Assembly (NCBI GenBank): GCA_947579665.1
Contig: OX388341.1
Location: forward strand, 6,500,752 to 6,564,751
Source of the DNA: Sympetrum striolatum
Lineage: Eukaryota > Arthropoda > Insecta > Odonata > Libellulidae
DNA: 64,000 nucleotides
Direction: 5' to 3'
Part shown: positions 1 to 10,779 of the stretch, in pieces
How positions within the stretch are numbered: position 1 is the stretch's first letter
How the letters are laid out: each line of letters starts with the position of its first letter
The notes under the pieces: model-generated
Database searches by the model: none
What the model was told of the DNA's origin: nothing
The model's input: the letters and a program-made list of their open reading frames with translations, nothing else
Position numbers and translations under genes: made by a program

Positions 1-380
1 AAGTGATAAGTGGTAACCTTTGTGATGTTTATAATTTTCTTAACCTACCTTTGGGTGCCTCATATTCTACCATTTTTTATGAATTTAATTATTTTATTTA
101 TTTTACTAGTTGTATTTAACGTTTCTCACTGCATAAAATTTTGTTGATTGTATTTTGAATTATGTTTGCTCTTATACAAATTGATCTGCTCCATGTCATT
201 TAATCTGTAGCCTTATGGAGTTAATAAAAATATTAATTTTACAGATAACTTGTCATACTCATTGGGAAGCAGTATACTTACTCTAAAAATATTTTAATTA
301 TATCTATCATCATGAGGGAATAAATGTGCTGTCTCACCCTTTGTAGAACATATTCTGTAATTTTTTTCCTTTGATGTTAG

Positions 381-518
381 GGTTAATACTGTCCTTGAAA
401 AGAATAAAATGGATGAATCAAGTGATGAAACAAAACTGCAACATGTGATCAAAGTAGCTCAACTGCTTAGAGGTGATCTGCAGCAATCATTGGATTTTCA
501 TGAGAAGTACTTCCTAGA
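381..518 (+). CDS. Exon of a Munc13-4/BAP3-like protein (host gene)
   Basis: The exon is bounded by an acceptor (TTGATGTTAG) and a perfect donor (A|GTAAGT). It reads openly for 45 codons with one base at the start and two at the end belonging to split codons. The peptide is charged and helical (LEKNKMDESSDETKLQHVIK, then LLRGDLQQSLDFHEKYFLE). Together with the exon at 733 it resembles the MUN/MHD region of Munc13-4/BAP3 proteins, C2-domain tethers that bridge secretory vesicles and SNAREs at the plasma membrane. The family call is from memory of the family, not from alignment. The gene must continue upstream of the window. Confidence 0.5.
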
Positions 519-611
519 GTAAGTATCACTGAAAGAGAATTGTTTGTTATTGCTCCGAAACTTCTATGTCTTCATATGTGAAATTATACTCAGCTAAGGT
601 AATTTTTTCAG

Positions 612-648
612 GATTTTGCAGTTTCCTTTTGTGAAGACTGTACGAAGT
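612..648 (+). CDS. Short exon of the same Munc13-4/BAP3-like gene, donor uncertain
   Basis: The acceptor TTTTTTCAG|G is followed by codons that complete the split codon of the previous exon (EILQFPFVKTVRS). To join the next exon in phase it must end at 648 with a weak donor (GTACGA). A strong donor (GTGAGT) lies at 662, but using it puts TGA in frame at 658-660. Either the weak site is used or this copy carries a small indel. Confidence 0.4.
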
Positions 649-732
649 GTACGATTCTGAGGTGAGTGTAAAGACCCCCTCTTGTGTTTTAAGCAATGAA
701 TCTTAAATGAATGTGGATATGCATTTGTTCAG

Positions 733-890
733 CTTTCAGAAATTGCCAATCCAATAGTTGATGATGTTTCTTGGAAACTTAAACCTCTCCGATTTAGTGA
801 CGATCTTGATGCTGCTATGCAAGAAAATGAGCACATCCAGATGGGAACATCTCTTTTTGAACTTTATCTCGTCCTGCAAAGATTTGCAAT
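733..890 (+). CDS. Exon of a Munc13-4/BAP3-like protein with MHD-type motif
   Basis: The acceptor TTTGTTCAG and donor GTGAGTAT flank 52 open codons plus two bases. The end of the peptide (MGTSLFELYLVLQRFA) is the part I associate with Munc13-4/BAP3 MUN domains; the start is LSEIANPIVDDVSWKLKPLR. This is the strongest evidence for the gene identity. The protein would act in vesicle priming at the plasma membrane. Other MUN-domain proteins remain possible. Confidence 0.55.
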
Positions 891-2169
891 GTGAGTATAA
901 TTTATTAATGTGAGTATATAATATTTCATCTTTCATCATTTCATCTTTTCAAACATATATTAAGTTTCCAGAGACTATGTAGAGATTGTTGTTCTTAATG
1001 AGTTATAAATGAATATTAATTTTCGGGAGTTGTGATAAGTTCAATGGGGTCCAATAATGGAATTTGTCATCATGCTTGGTGTACCAATAGTACCTTTCTG
1101 AATGCTCATTCTTCTACTACTTGTAACATTCTGAAAGATAAAAAAATAATGGCTTATCTCTCCTTATGTATGTACAGTACTAGCCAATAGAAATGCAACA
1201 CCTCCGCAGCAATTTCGTGGAGAAGTAGGATTGTAATGCTGGGAGTTATACATGAAATGAGTTAGCGAATGATCAAGTGGGTGCCTCTATTGATTCGATT
1301 CCTCCTCCCTTAGATCAGCATTTGAAGAACTATAAAAACAAACTTTTCTTATATTTGCAATGATTGAGAAACATGAAGATGATGCAATGGGATATTAATA
1401 AATAATGTGAAATTTATCTCGGCTTTACCTCAATGCTCAGAAATGAGTAATGGATATTGTTTGATTTTAAAAAGAACAGCCTATAAGCTAAAGTATGATT
1501 CGATCGAGAAAAGCAGCCCCTTCCCTGCTGCTCATATTTTTGCCACATAACTCTCAAACTCCTCCATCCAAGAGGTTCTGCAACTCTCTACAAAATCGCT
1601 GCAGAGGCGTTGCGTTTCTATTGGCCAGCACTGTACTTTTTCTCTTACCATTTTTGCCTATTGTTTGATTTAACTAAATAATCCTTTCTTCAGTTGTCCA
1701 TCTCTTTATTTACCCCCTCCATTTCTACTGCCGTCATCAATTAATTCTCCTTCCTTATATTTTGTCAATTTCATCATTTTATGATTCTATGTCATATTAG
1801 CCTCCTATCTCATTATTATCAAAGCCTCATCTCCCTTACCCAAAACCTGCCAGATGATGATGTATCCATTCTAGCTAAATTTAAAAAATTTAATTTGAGA
1901 ATCATAATTTATTGCAAAAACTATATTACATTAGTTATAGAAGCATACCCTGCCTGTTTTTGGCATACAATTTCTACTACATGTCTTCATAAACTCCTCA
2001 ATATAAATAAGAATTCAATTATAATCAAGGGAAAACAATTAAGTCGTTATTTTTTTCCTTTGATTTTTACGATTGATATTTTAGAAACAAACTCATGATT
2101 TAATTTATTTAATTCATTCCAGCTTTTAATTAAATGATAACGTAAAAGAGAAAGAAAAATAAATATTAG
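891..2169 (+). other. Intron of the Munc13-4-like gene
   Basis: AT-rich sequence with stops in all frames between the exon ending at 890 and the next candidate. Apart from the MITE at 1175-1633 I see no structure in it. Confidence 0.4.
1175..1633. mobile_element. Tc1/mariner-type MITE with TA target duplication
   Basis: The ends are inverted repeats of more than 40 bp, starting CAGTACTAGCCAATAGAAAT on the left and, read in reverse complement, CAGTGCTGGCCAATAGAAAC on the right. TA flanks both ends (1173-1174 and 1634-1635). The CAGT terminus plus TA duplication is typical of Tc1/mariner. At 459 bp and without an open frame it is a non-autonomous copy. Confidence 0.85.
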
Positions 2170-2294
2170 AGTCTCCCTGATTTGGTCTATCATGGAAGTC
2201 CATCAAGGATTGGACAAATGGTTTACCATTTGTTTAAACAATGCTTTTAACCTCAGACAAGGAATTAAAGCCATGCTTGCTGTCAGGCAGGCTG
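2170..2294 (+). CDS. Candidate next exon of the Munc13-4/BAP3-like gene
   Basis: After an AG at 2168-2169 one base completes the codon left open at 890, and the frame then stays open through a tryptophan-containing helix (MEVHQGLDKWFTICLNNAF, then IKAMLAV). It has the same general pattern as the W-F...L..A...I..A helix that follows the LFELYL segment in MUN domains. The possible donor (G|GTTAAT) is weak and there is no strong polypyrimidine tract, so this may be a decayed or false exon. Confidence 0.3.
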
Positions 2295-2869
2295 GTTAAT
2301 ATTCTAGGTACCGCAGCATTGAGTCTGTTACTATCATATTGGTTGAATAACCAATTACATCATAGTTACAATGTTTCCTGTATATTATGTTTTTCAACCT
2401 TCTGTGACTTGTTTGTTTGTTTTTATAATAATTCTTCCTTAATATCTGCATAACCTTTGTAATTCTTGGGCACCCCTAATCCTAAGAAAGAAAATTACTT
2501 GTATATGGATATTGGAACCACTGTTTGTCTTTTTCGGTCTAACATAATCTTTTGAATTTAGGTTTCTCTCCCTTAGTTAATCTTATAGTTTAGTTTTCTG
2601 ATGTTTAATTCAATCCAAAATTATGTGTTTGTCATTTGGTGCATTTGCTTCTGTTTTTAAATCCCTTTCAGTGTCAAACATCTGCATTATTATCTTAACT
2701 CATTTCTAACTATGGTATTTCACTTCATCCATCCCTCTCTTCTTCTGCATGATAAGTGTTGAAGGACAGTGCTGTATTATTCTTCCGTCCATCCTTACTC
2801 TGAATTCTCAATCAGATCTAATATCAATTCTCTCCTAGTTATTGATGTTTAAGTACCAATTTTGCTCTA

Positions 2870-2945
2870 TTTCTAATCTTCCCCATGCTCTCCAGTATCT
2901 TCATTAGTTCTGGCCATTGAATTCTGTCAAAAGCCATTCCAAAAA
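2870..2945 (-). pseudogene. LINE reverse transcriptase scrap
   Basis: On the minus strand the segment reads AFDRIQWPELMKILESMG, matching RT motif A (the AFDxxxW...L...L...G pattern with a catalytic Asp) of non-LTR retrotransposons. Reading further down the minus strand gives only weak, stop-ridden similarity. This is an old fragment in the intron or flank of the Munc13-4-like gene. Confidence 0.5.
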
Positions 2946-3072
2946 TCAGCTCAACAGGTGAATCAAGGTTTCATCTCTTTCAACATTTCCCTATCTTTCC
3001 TCCACAGGAAATCATCCTTAAACATAGTTTTTTTTCCTTGATACCCGCAGAAGTCTTCAAAAATTATTTATA

Positions 3073-4135
3073 CGGTGGAACCTCCCTTTAACGACCACCT
3101 ACAGGGAATAAAGAAATTACCTTTATAGGGAGGTGTCCGCTAGTGGGAGGAGCGGTAGTTTTGTCAAAGATATGAGGGAATGTACAGAATAGAAAAATTG
3201 AACAGTACGTTAGTACATATTTATTTTAAAACATTTTATTTGAAAAAATCATTAATGGTTTTATGTACAAATTATGCATTCTATTAGCATTGCGTTTTTC
3301 AAAGTTCATCTTCACTTCCTTTAATTGCTTCAGGCTTTCCGTGTCTTCGTCATTTTGTACAAACACCTTTAATTTACTTATGAGTTTGAGGGCATCTCCG
3401 TATGACTTAGGGAAGTTGTCACTTTCTACTTTCTTTCCATTCTCTGGCTCAACTTCTTCTTCATCGCTCATGTTTTCATTTAATGCTAAGAGTCCTTTTA
3501 CATCAGTTTCATGAAAAGATGTAACTGTGTCTCTGTCGCAATTTATGAACTCATCCACACTCATCCCGTCTTCAGGCATGGTATGTAGAATCAGCTGTTC
3601 CAGTTCACCAATGTTTGTTTCACCATCCTTGACCTGGTCATCAATACTACCAAAGCCTGACTTTAAAAAACACGAATAGTGTCGGGTGAAATTTCCCTCA
3701 GCAAGTATACTACCCACATTATGGCGTCTAGTAATGGATTTTGTAACCTCTTTAACAGCGACAGTTGAGTCAATTTTGTATAAAAGGTGTCATAAAACTT
3801 TCTTCTTATACAAACACTTGAATGTCTGGATGACACCTTGATCAAGGGGCTGACACACTGAAGTGGTGTTTGATGGCAAAAAAAAAATAACTTTACGTTT
3901 TCAAGTTTGAGGTTTGGGTGGCAAGTAGCATTATCAAGAAATAAAATAACCTTACGTCTCAGTCTTTTCATTTTTCGATCGAAAACATTCATTATTCCTG
4001 TCGTCATCCACGATTTACTGTTTGATCTCCATGTGACATCTAAATGATCAAAGCGGACACCCTTAAAACATTGTGGATTCTTGGTTGTTATTTTGGTTAC
4101 AAATAACAAGCTTTGTTGACTTGGAACTTGGAGAA
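3073..4135 (-). mobile_element. Degenerate Tigger/pogo element, one end preserved
   Basis: The left edge begins after TA with CGGTGGAACCTCCCTTTAAC, a Tigger-type terminus, and a related stretch recurs inverted about 55 bp inside. A broken transposase follows on the minus strand. The other terminus is missing; the recognisable sequence stops near 4135, about 60 bp short of the next element. Confidence 0.7.
3226..4109 (-). pseudogene. Tigger-like DDE transposase, frameshifted
   Basis: The upstream part (4109 down to about 3663) keeps family landmarks: NPQCFKGV, then SNSKSWMT, then the second catalytic region VILFLDNATCHP. The third region is ruined: where family members have PLDQG this copy has PLIKV. 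The frame shifts near 3700; a second frame (3717-3226) continues with WVVYLL-type sequence and an acidic tail. Tigger transposases are DDE enzymes of the pogo/CENP-B group that cut and paste at TA. This copy is dead. Confidence 0.75.
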
Positions 4136-4516
4136 TAAAAACGATCTTAAAACTCGGACTTTGATTGAATTTGTATTCCCGCTATCCATATCACTGCTTT
4201 AAATAATAACGTGGGTAATTTTTCCGTTTGGCACCGTCAAGGAGAAATTCTATATCTCGGTTACTATTAGAGTTACATAAACCATTCATACACCATTTTA
4301 AAGATAAAAGAGTGCGGCTTAATAATATGATAATAAGTTATTCCTAAGTGACGCGGTTTTGAAGGAAATTCCATCCAAAAATGATAAATTTTCGATGTTT
4401 TTCGTCTACTTTCCCGCCATTTTTGATGTTTCCTCGGAAATCCGCTAGGGCGATAGTAACTTATTTTAACTCTAACAAACGCCCAATTCCCATTTCCTAC
4501 TCGGTTACGGACTTAT

Positions 4517-4810
4517 TTGAGCAAAAAGGGGTGTTGGGTGGGTATAAGGGTATAATAATGAATTATTTCTTATGCCAATTTCCCATTTTCCTACTCAGGT
4601 GCAGGCTCCTTGAGCAAAAAGGGGTGTTGGGTGGGTATAATAATGAATTATTTCTTATGCCAATTTCCCATTTTCCTACTCAGGTACGGGCTCCTTGAGC
4701 AAAAAGGGGTGTTGGGTGGGTGTAATAATTAATTGTTTCTTATGCCAATTTCCCATTTTCCTACTCATTTACGGGCTCCTTGAGCAAAAAGGGGTGTTGG
4801 GTGGGTGTAA
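4517..4810. repeat. 85-bp tandem repeat, about 3.5 copies
   Basis: The block TTGAGCAAAAAGGGGTGTTG begins at 4517, 4610, 4695 and 4780, giving periods of 93, 85 and 85 bp; the first unit has an extra 8-bp GGGTATAA. The units are nearly identical, so the array is young. Open frames through it are an artefact of the repeat. It lies in the left arm of the giant inverted-repeat element. Confidence 0.9.
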
Positions 4811-4984
4811 TAAAATGAATGATTTTCGAAGAAATGCATTTTATATATTGTAAATTTTAGGAAATCTAGCTTCTGAAACGCAGTTTTTTAAAAACCGAAA
4901 ACAGAAATACGATAATCCAGATAAATTACGTAGACAGAAGGGGAGGGATTGAAGGTTGGGGGAAGAGGGTTCCCACACAGCACA

Positions 4985-5310
4985 GCGTATGGAGTATCTG
5001 TATTCACAACAGATACACAAGGGATATGGTATATTATATGGCATATACAATGTGTATACATTGTGTATCTGTATTCACAAGAGATACACAAGAGATACGG
5101 TATATGCATGGCGTATACGAAGTGTATACAATCTGCATCTGTATTCACAAGAGATACGGTATACATATACACAATGGATATGTTATATTGTATGGCGTAT
5201 ACGAAGTGTATACAATTTGCATCTGTATTCACAAGGGATATGGTATATTGTATGGTGTATACGAAGTGTATACAATGTGCATCTGTATTCACAACAGATG
5301 CAAGTTAGTA
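4985..5310. repeat. GTATAC-rich short satellite, array 1
   Basis: About five units of 60-84 bp, with TCTGTATTCACAA at 4997, 5068, 5138, 5222 and 5282. Each unit contains GTATACRAAGTGTATAC-type palindromes and GAGATAC/GGATATG words. Long open frames in several phases on both strands are repeat artefacts. Confidence 0.9.
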
Positions 5311-6526
5311 TTAATATTAATTATTTCTTATTCATTGATTGCAACAAGATGAACCTGATGCCCCAAGAAAAGATACAGGAGAGATAAAACTTTCCTAGCA
5401 AACACTTCATGTTATTTTAACATATTGGTAGATGGGTATAAGGTCCTCCATAATAAAATGATCATAATCGTAGATGTTGAAACAATAACTTTGTCATTTT
5501 AGAAAAGGTTTTTTTCACAAGATTATTTTAAATATTGAATTGGTTTTACTTGTATTATATTATTTACTTGTTAGTGCATGACATGTTATCTAAAACGATA
5601 ATTGCAAATTCATATATGTTTATAAACTTTTAATACATATTTACAATGTATATTGTAAATGAAAGTGTATAATATACAATACAATATACACTGTAAGTGG
5701 GTATTAGACGTTTACACACATCTATGAATTTACAATATCGTCATATTTTTAGGATTTAAGTATAACATTTCGGAAGATGAAAAAGAAATCGATTGTGAAT
5801 GTTTCGAAAACTTTGATTTATGTAACTTTCTTGTGCTTTGTTTCTCTTAACGTTACGAACATGATACAGAAAACAACCACTATACCTTCATATAAGAAAA
5901 CTGACAAAACCTAGTAAGTTGGCACCAAGCTACTTCAAGCATCGTTCGTCAATTTTCCACCAAGCGGCGCTTTGTCTATGTTTGGTCCGTTGGTCAGTTT
6001 ATGCAATGTTCTCCGAGCTAAGTTTGGAAGAATTACAAAGTTTTCTTTCTCTTCTGTGACACAATGGCTTCCGCAAATTAATGCTGAAGCATGTTGATTT
6101 TGATCTTATTTATGTTAAATTTAGAAAACTGTTGTGTGTGGATGAATTTGCTATTTTTCCTTTATAACATCAGTAGCACGATGGGCGCTAAGTAACCTTG
6201 AAACAACGCAGCGATGCTTTAGAGAATTTACCCTTTGAGATAAGTGCTTGAAATGCAAACATTTCTGAAAACGTAATTTTCAGGTGAGGATAATCTCAGC
6301 ATAATAAATCAATTTACTGAATGTCGTCATCAACGAATGTTTAGGAGGCACTAAACATATCCTGTTCGAGCGGTTCCAAATCCTCTCATATGATTAATCC
6401 CGTATGAATATCCTAAATTAATTAATAGTTACGCTTTTTGATTTCGTTATTCGAGTAACACATACAGCATATTAAACGATAGCAAGCGTAGGTTTATAGA
6501 AATAAAAAGATAGCCACTGTAGATAC
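5311..6526. other. Interior of the left arm, no gene seen
   Basis: AT-rich sequence with short dyads (for example around 5645-5690, built on TACAATGTATATTGTA). It has no counterpart I can find in the right arm, so it may be an insertion between the two satellite blocks. Confidence 0.4.
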
Positions 6527-6790
6527 ACAAGGTATTGCGTATACGATGTGCATCCGTATACAGATAGGATACAGCATACGATGCGTATCCATATTCACAT
6601 AGGATACAACATACGATGTGTATCCGTATCCACTTAAGATACAGCAGACGATGTGTATCCGTATCCACATAAGATACCGTATACTTTGTGTAGCGGACAT
6701 TAATCTGATCTGATGTGGATACGTATCCGCAAAGGATACCAAGGATACGGTATACGTTGTGGATACATGTGGATACATATCAACCCTGTG
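6527..6790. repeat. GTATCC/GGATAC short satellite, array 2
   Basis: Five to six units of about 45-50 bp of the form ATGTGTATCCGTATCCACAT followed by AAGATAC and a GCATACG dyad. It is related to the 4985-5310 array (shared GTATTCACA and GGATAC words in the same orientation). Confidence 0.85.
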
Positions 6791-7581
6791 CATCTCGGTT
6801 ACGTGTTATGGGGAAGAATGATTATAACTTAATTCACCTACGGGGCCTTGGTGCTAGTATCTAGCGTTTCGATAGATTTCGATATATTTTTAATCTCGTG
6901 AAGTGGCAGCTCTGACCGCTCTGACAATGGTATTTTGAATAATACTTACATTGACAACATCAATAACAACATAGTTATTAAGTCTGGATTGGAGATTATG
7001 CGGACATTCTGATTATGGTATTCTGGTTCGTTGAGAAAAGCAAAGGAAAATTACCTCCCCTGTAACCTATGTAAACTTATTTTGCTTCACTCATGTGGAT
7101 ATATACATTACAAAGTCTGTCATCGTCATACTATGTAACGTAATGTCGGCGTCTGCTGGCATCTTGAATACACACTCGCCCGGCCTTGCCTGTAGTGTGG
7201 GAGGTGATATAGTATGTTTTTTCAGACGAGATGAGATACTAACAGGATTGCAAACGGAATAATTACCCACCAGTTATTATTAATGTTACTTAGTAATTAT
7301 TACTGTGGCATTCTTTGTAGCTTTCTGAGTCACTTTCACAGTCAAGCTTAACCCACGTAAGACACTGCCTCCAAAAGGCGCCTAAAATGCGCCTTTTTTA
7401 GGCGCCTAAAAGGCGCCTTGATCTTCTATCTTAAAGGCGCCTTTTAAAGGCACCTTTAAGGCACTTTTTAGGCACCTTGAAAAGGCACTTTTTAGGCGCC
7501 TTGGAAATGCACCTTTTAGGCACTTTTTAGGCACCTAGGAAATAAAAAGCAATTTTTATCCAATTTACAAATTAAATTTAT

Positions 7582-7678
7582 TCAAGCAGATTTCTTCGGA
7601 CAGTGATTTCTCAGCCATTTCCCAATGCCATTAATAGTTTCTTTCTCGATTGATGTTGAGGTCAAATCTTTAAAATAT
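7582..7678 (-). CDS. Candidate terminal exon, DUF4806-like C-terminus
   Basis: On the minus strand an acceptor (TACCGCAG) leads into YFKDLTSTSIEKETINGIGK followed by WLRNHCPKKSA and TGA, with AATAAA overlapping the stop. The pattern of acidic residues, then I..WLR, resembles the end of DUF4806-type domains found in insect transposon-associated proteins. The assignment is tentative. Confidence 0.35.
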
Positions 7679-7825
7679 CTGCGGTATGCACCTAGGGGAT
7701 AAAGAATGAAATTGACAAATAAGAATGTGGTATGTTTATTTCAAATTAAACATGAAAATTAAATTGTAAATATGAAATATAAAAATATAAAATAACTAGA
7801 CCAAATAGGAAATAGAAAGATTCAC

Positions 7826-7962
7826 CTTGAATGAACTTTAAAGTGTCTGTAGATTTAAATCCTCTTTTTTTTCACTGCCTTGCATGTTAAATTTCACAGA
7901 CAACCCAACAATGAAGATCTTCCGCATTATGCGTCGACACATAGCTGTCACGTCCAACTCAG
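7826..7962 (-). pseudogene. Candidate exon, DUF4806-like N-terminal half, frame disrupted
   Basis: The acceptor TTATTTCAG and donor G|GTGAAT flank a frame reading MCRRIMRKIFIVGLSVKFNM then QGSEKK. After an eight-A run the similarity moves to another frame (GFKSTDTLKFIQ) and the first frame ends at TAA. The order R+IMRK+F ... GF+.T.TL.FI followed by the exon at 7678 matches a DUF4806-like layout, but phases do not join cleanly. Probably the decayed gene of the GGCGCC element. Confidence 0.3.
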
Positions 7963-8884
7963 CTGAAATAATGTACCTGCATTGTAAATACATCCCAACA
8001 TTATACATTAATAAACAGGAATTAAACATGAATTAAACGCTACATCGGTTTTGTTGATGGGGAGATAACCGAGGTTGCGTTTCAAATGTGAATACCGGCC
8101 CAGATTGTATTTTCATTATAATGGTTAGTTGTCATGGATAGTCCTTACGACTTCAAAAACATTACAGATAAATTATGTCTATTCAATAAAAAGTCACCTA
8201 TATATAGATACTATACGATACTATATATTTTGAAATGCTTGTTATCAATAAATTTTCACGAAGAAGAAATGTAATAGCCGACGGTGCGTCGGTAAGAAAT
8301 AATTCCAACCTGCAGTGGCATAAAACTAATGTAATGTAACTCAAACGTAGTGCAATATTTCACAATGCCAGTAAGTGATAAACACAACTTCAACTTACTT
8401 TTTGAGGATACTCCATTTCGAGATCGTTGACCAAATCAATGTCCAGTCCAACAATAGGGAATAGTAGAACCGCAGGACCAAAAACTCTGGACAAACTCGC
8501 CTGGCAATTCGATGCTTAATTCAGCGACTTACAAACTTCTCAATCGTTTTAAACACAGAATCAACCAACAACTACAACCATATGTGACTACCAACGTGAA
8601 TTTAGGGGAAGTCAAAAGAGATACATGTAACACTCGCAGTTTATTTTATCATAGAAATATTAATAAACATTTATATAAAGAAATACATTGCATAGAAAAT
8701 ACATTACCTTTCTCGAAATAATCTCATAAAATGATGACTTAAAACGCTTAAAACTATGAGTTGACTAATGTGCCTGTTAAAGGCAACTTTTAGTCACCTT
8801 TAAGGCACCTTGAAAAGGCAGAAGGCACTAGTGCCTGGTAAAAGTGCCTAAAAGGCGCCTTTTGGAGGCAGTGTCTTACGTGGG

Positions 8885-10779
8885 AAAGGAACCAGTGACC
8901 AAGGGAAGGTCAGTGAACCGTAATTTATAGTGTATGGTGATAAATACAAAGTTTTCTGATTTACTTTGCTTTGCATAGAAATGTAGTTTAGAGTCAACAT
9001 TCAATTCGTTACCTCACACGCAAGGATTACACAGAGCTGGTTGTTATTTCTGCGATTTGCTGTTTAGTTTTATTGTCTAATGTCAATGTCTTATCGGAAA
9101 GATTTAATAATGGACATTATGTTTAACAGTTTCAAGAAATACATTGTTCCATTTTAGTTTGTGTTAATTGTTATTTGACGCTTTATTATTAATTTTAATA
9201 ATGTTGACTTTTGTGCTATTCAGTTGCATCTCCTCGTTTATCATTTTATTCTAACATTACTTGAAACAAAATTAACCTGCCTAATCGATGAGTTGAAAAA
9301 TTAAAATTTTCTTTTTTTGCTGCATTAATAGTCATACTTATTAATATTAGCTATGATTGTTAATGTAAGATTTTGTTAGCCCACTTTTATGTTGCTGATG
9401 TTTAGTATAGGGTCGAATGTTTCCTGATTCAAGGATTTATGCATCGATAATTATTCTATGGATTGTCATGAATTATGAAGTTAATAACAGAGTTTTTCGA
9501 TTAGTGAGTTAGATTATTCTTGTAATTCAGCTTTAGTGTTTACAATTAGTGTATTCGATTAAGGAGAATTTGGGCCTTGATTTGAAATCAATGTTGCAGC
9601 TACCTAAAAGATTTATATTTTTGTTAGAACCATTTGCATTATCATTTTCATATGTCTTGGAATACACCAAATAGAAAATCAATACACAGCATTAGTTTGG
9701 AATGTTCAGTCATATTCTTTCATCCTAACAAATCATACTTGCATTGATAGTGTGAATTGTGTGAATTAATGTTACTAATAAGTTCTTTTTCTCTAAAGCT
9801 TATTCAGATTATGGACAATTGTTACTTAAAATTGTTATATGTGGTAATTATTTTTAGGTGTGCTTCAGTCCAATATCTGTGCCAATTTCTCATGCTGAAA
9901 GGAATCGTTTAAGTTGTTCTTGTTATGAAAAGTGAATTACTGGTAATTTCCCACCTTTTAACAGCAAATGGTGTATTGTTCTTATGTTTAATTATCTGTA
10001 GCTATTCCTATTTATACATTTGGTTATATGTGTTGTCTTCTCAGATTTATTCATTCTCTGCTTCACAATGAATCTCATTAATGTACTTTCTATAATCCCA
10101 TTTTAAATAGTTAGATCCCATGACAGTTTTGAATCCAATTAGTGGATTTTTAATTTGAGTTTAGAACATAAGCTACGGACTTTCTTAATTTCTGTACATG
10201 TCCAGTGTTTTTTCTTAAAATTTGATGCAATTTATGGATGTGTGTTAATTATTTATAGTGGAGATAGACTGTTGAATACAGTGAGAAGAGATATTTATTG
10301 TAGAAGTTAAGTCCTCTAATGTCATGGTGAAAAGAAATGTAGGTAATTTTGCGGTATTTTAGATACTGTTTTTGTTTAATTTTATTAATCCTTTTACTTA
10401 TATTTGCTGTGCTCCAATTTCATTCTGGAATATTTATCTTTAAGAACACTTAAAAATGCTATTTTTAATTATAATTAACTGTATTTACGTATTAAAATTA
10501 TGCCTCTTAATACATTTTTGGTTATTCAAGCATAATCATCTGTATTTTCTTTACTATTTACCATTATTTCAGTAACCTGCTGAATGAATTAAAAAGGAAC
10601 ATATAACTTTTTGTAAGATTTAACTCAAGACGTGAGTATTTCATTATAAAAATTCCTCTATCGTAAAAATTATTTCGTATTCATTGTAAATAATACGTAA
10701 TACAGGATTTGGTATCGATTTCAATTAAAATATAAATAATTAAAAAGAAGCGTCATTCGAAAGGAGCGGATAGCGGTGT
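8885..10779. other. Interior of giant element, no gene seen
   Basis: Very AT-rich DNA with stops in all frames on both strands. I recognise no exon, tRNA or repeat. Confidence 0.5.

Larger units (their letters stand above)
7352..8884. mobile_element. 1.53-kb element with GGCGCC-rich inverted ends
   Basis: The two ends are an inverted repeat of about 30 bp: CCCACGTAAGACACTGCCTC then CAAAAGGCGCC on the left, mirrored at 8853-8884. Inside each end lie strings of AGGCGCCTTTT/AGGCACCTTTT words (7370-7535 and 8775-8870), which are subterminal palindromic repeats. It sits inside the giant inverted-repeat element. I see no clear target duplication, so the superfamily is open; the subterminal motif arrays are reminiscent of hAT elements. 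Confidence 0.75.

Noticed and set aside
4841..5387. Overlapping open frames of 69-143 codons on both strands
   Set aside because: They arise from the GTATAC-rich tandem array, whose unit lacks stops in several phases; no family likeness.
6447..6793. Minus-strand frames of 73 and 99 codons
   Set aside because: Also products of a short satellite array.
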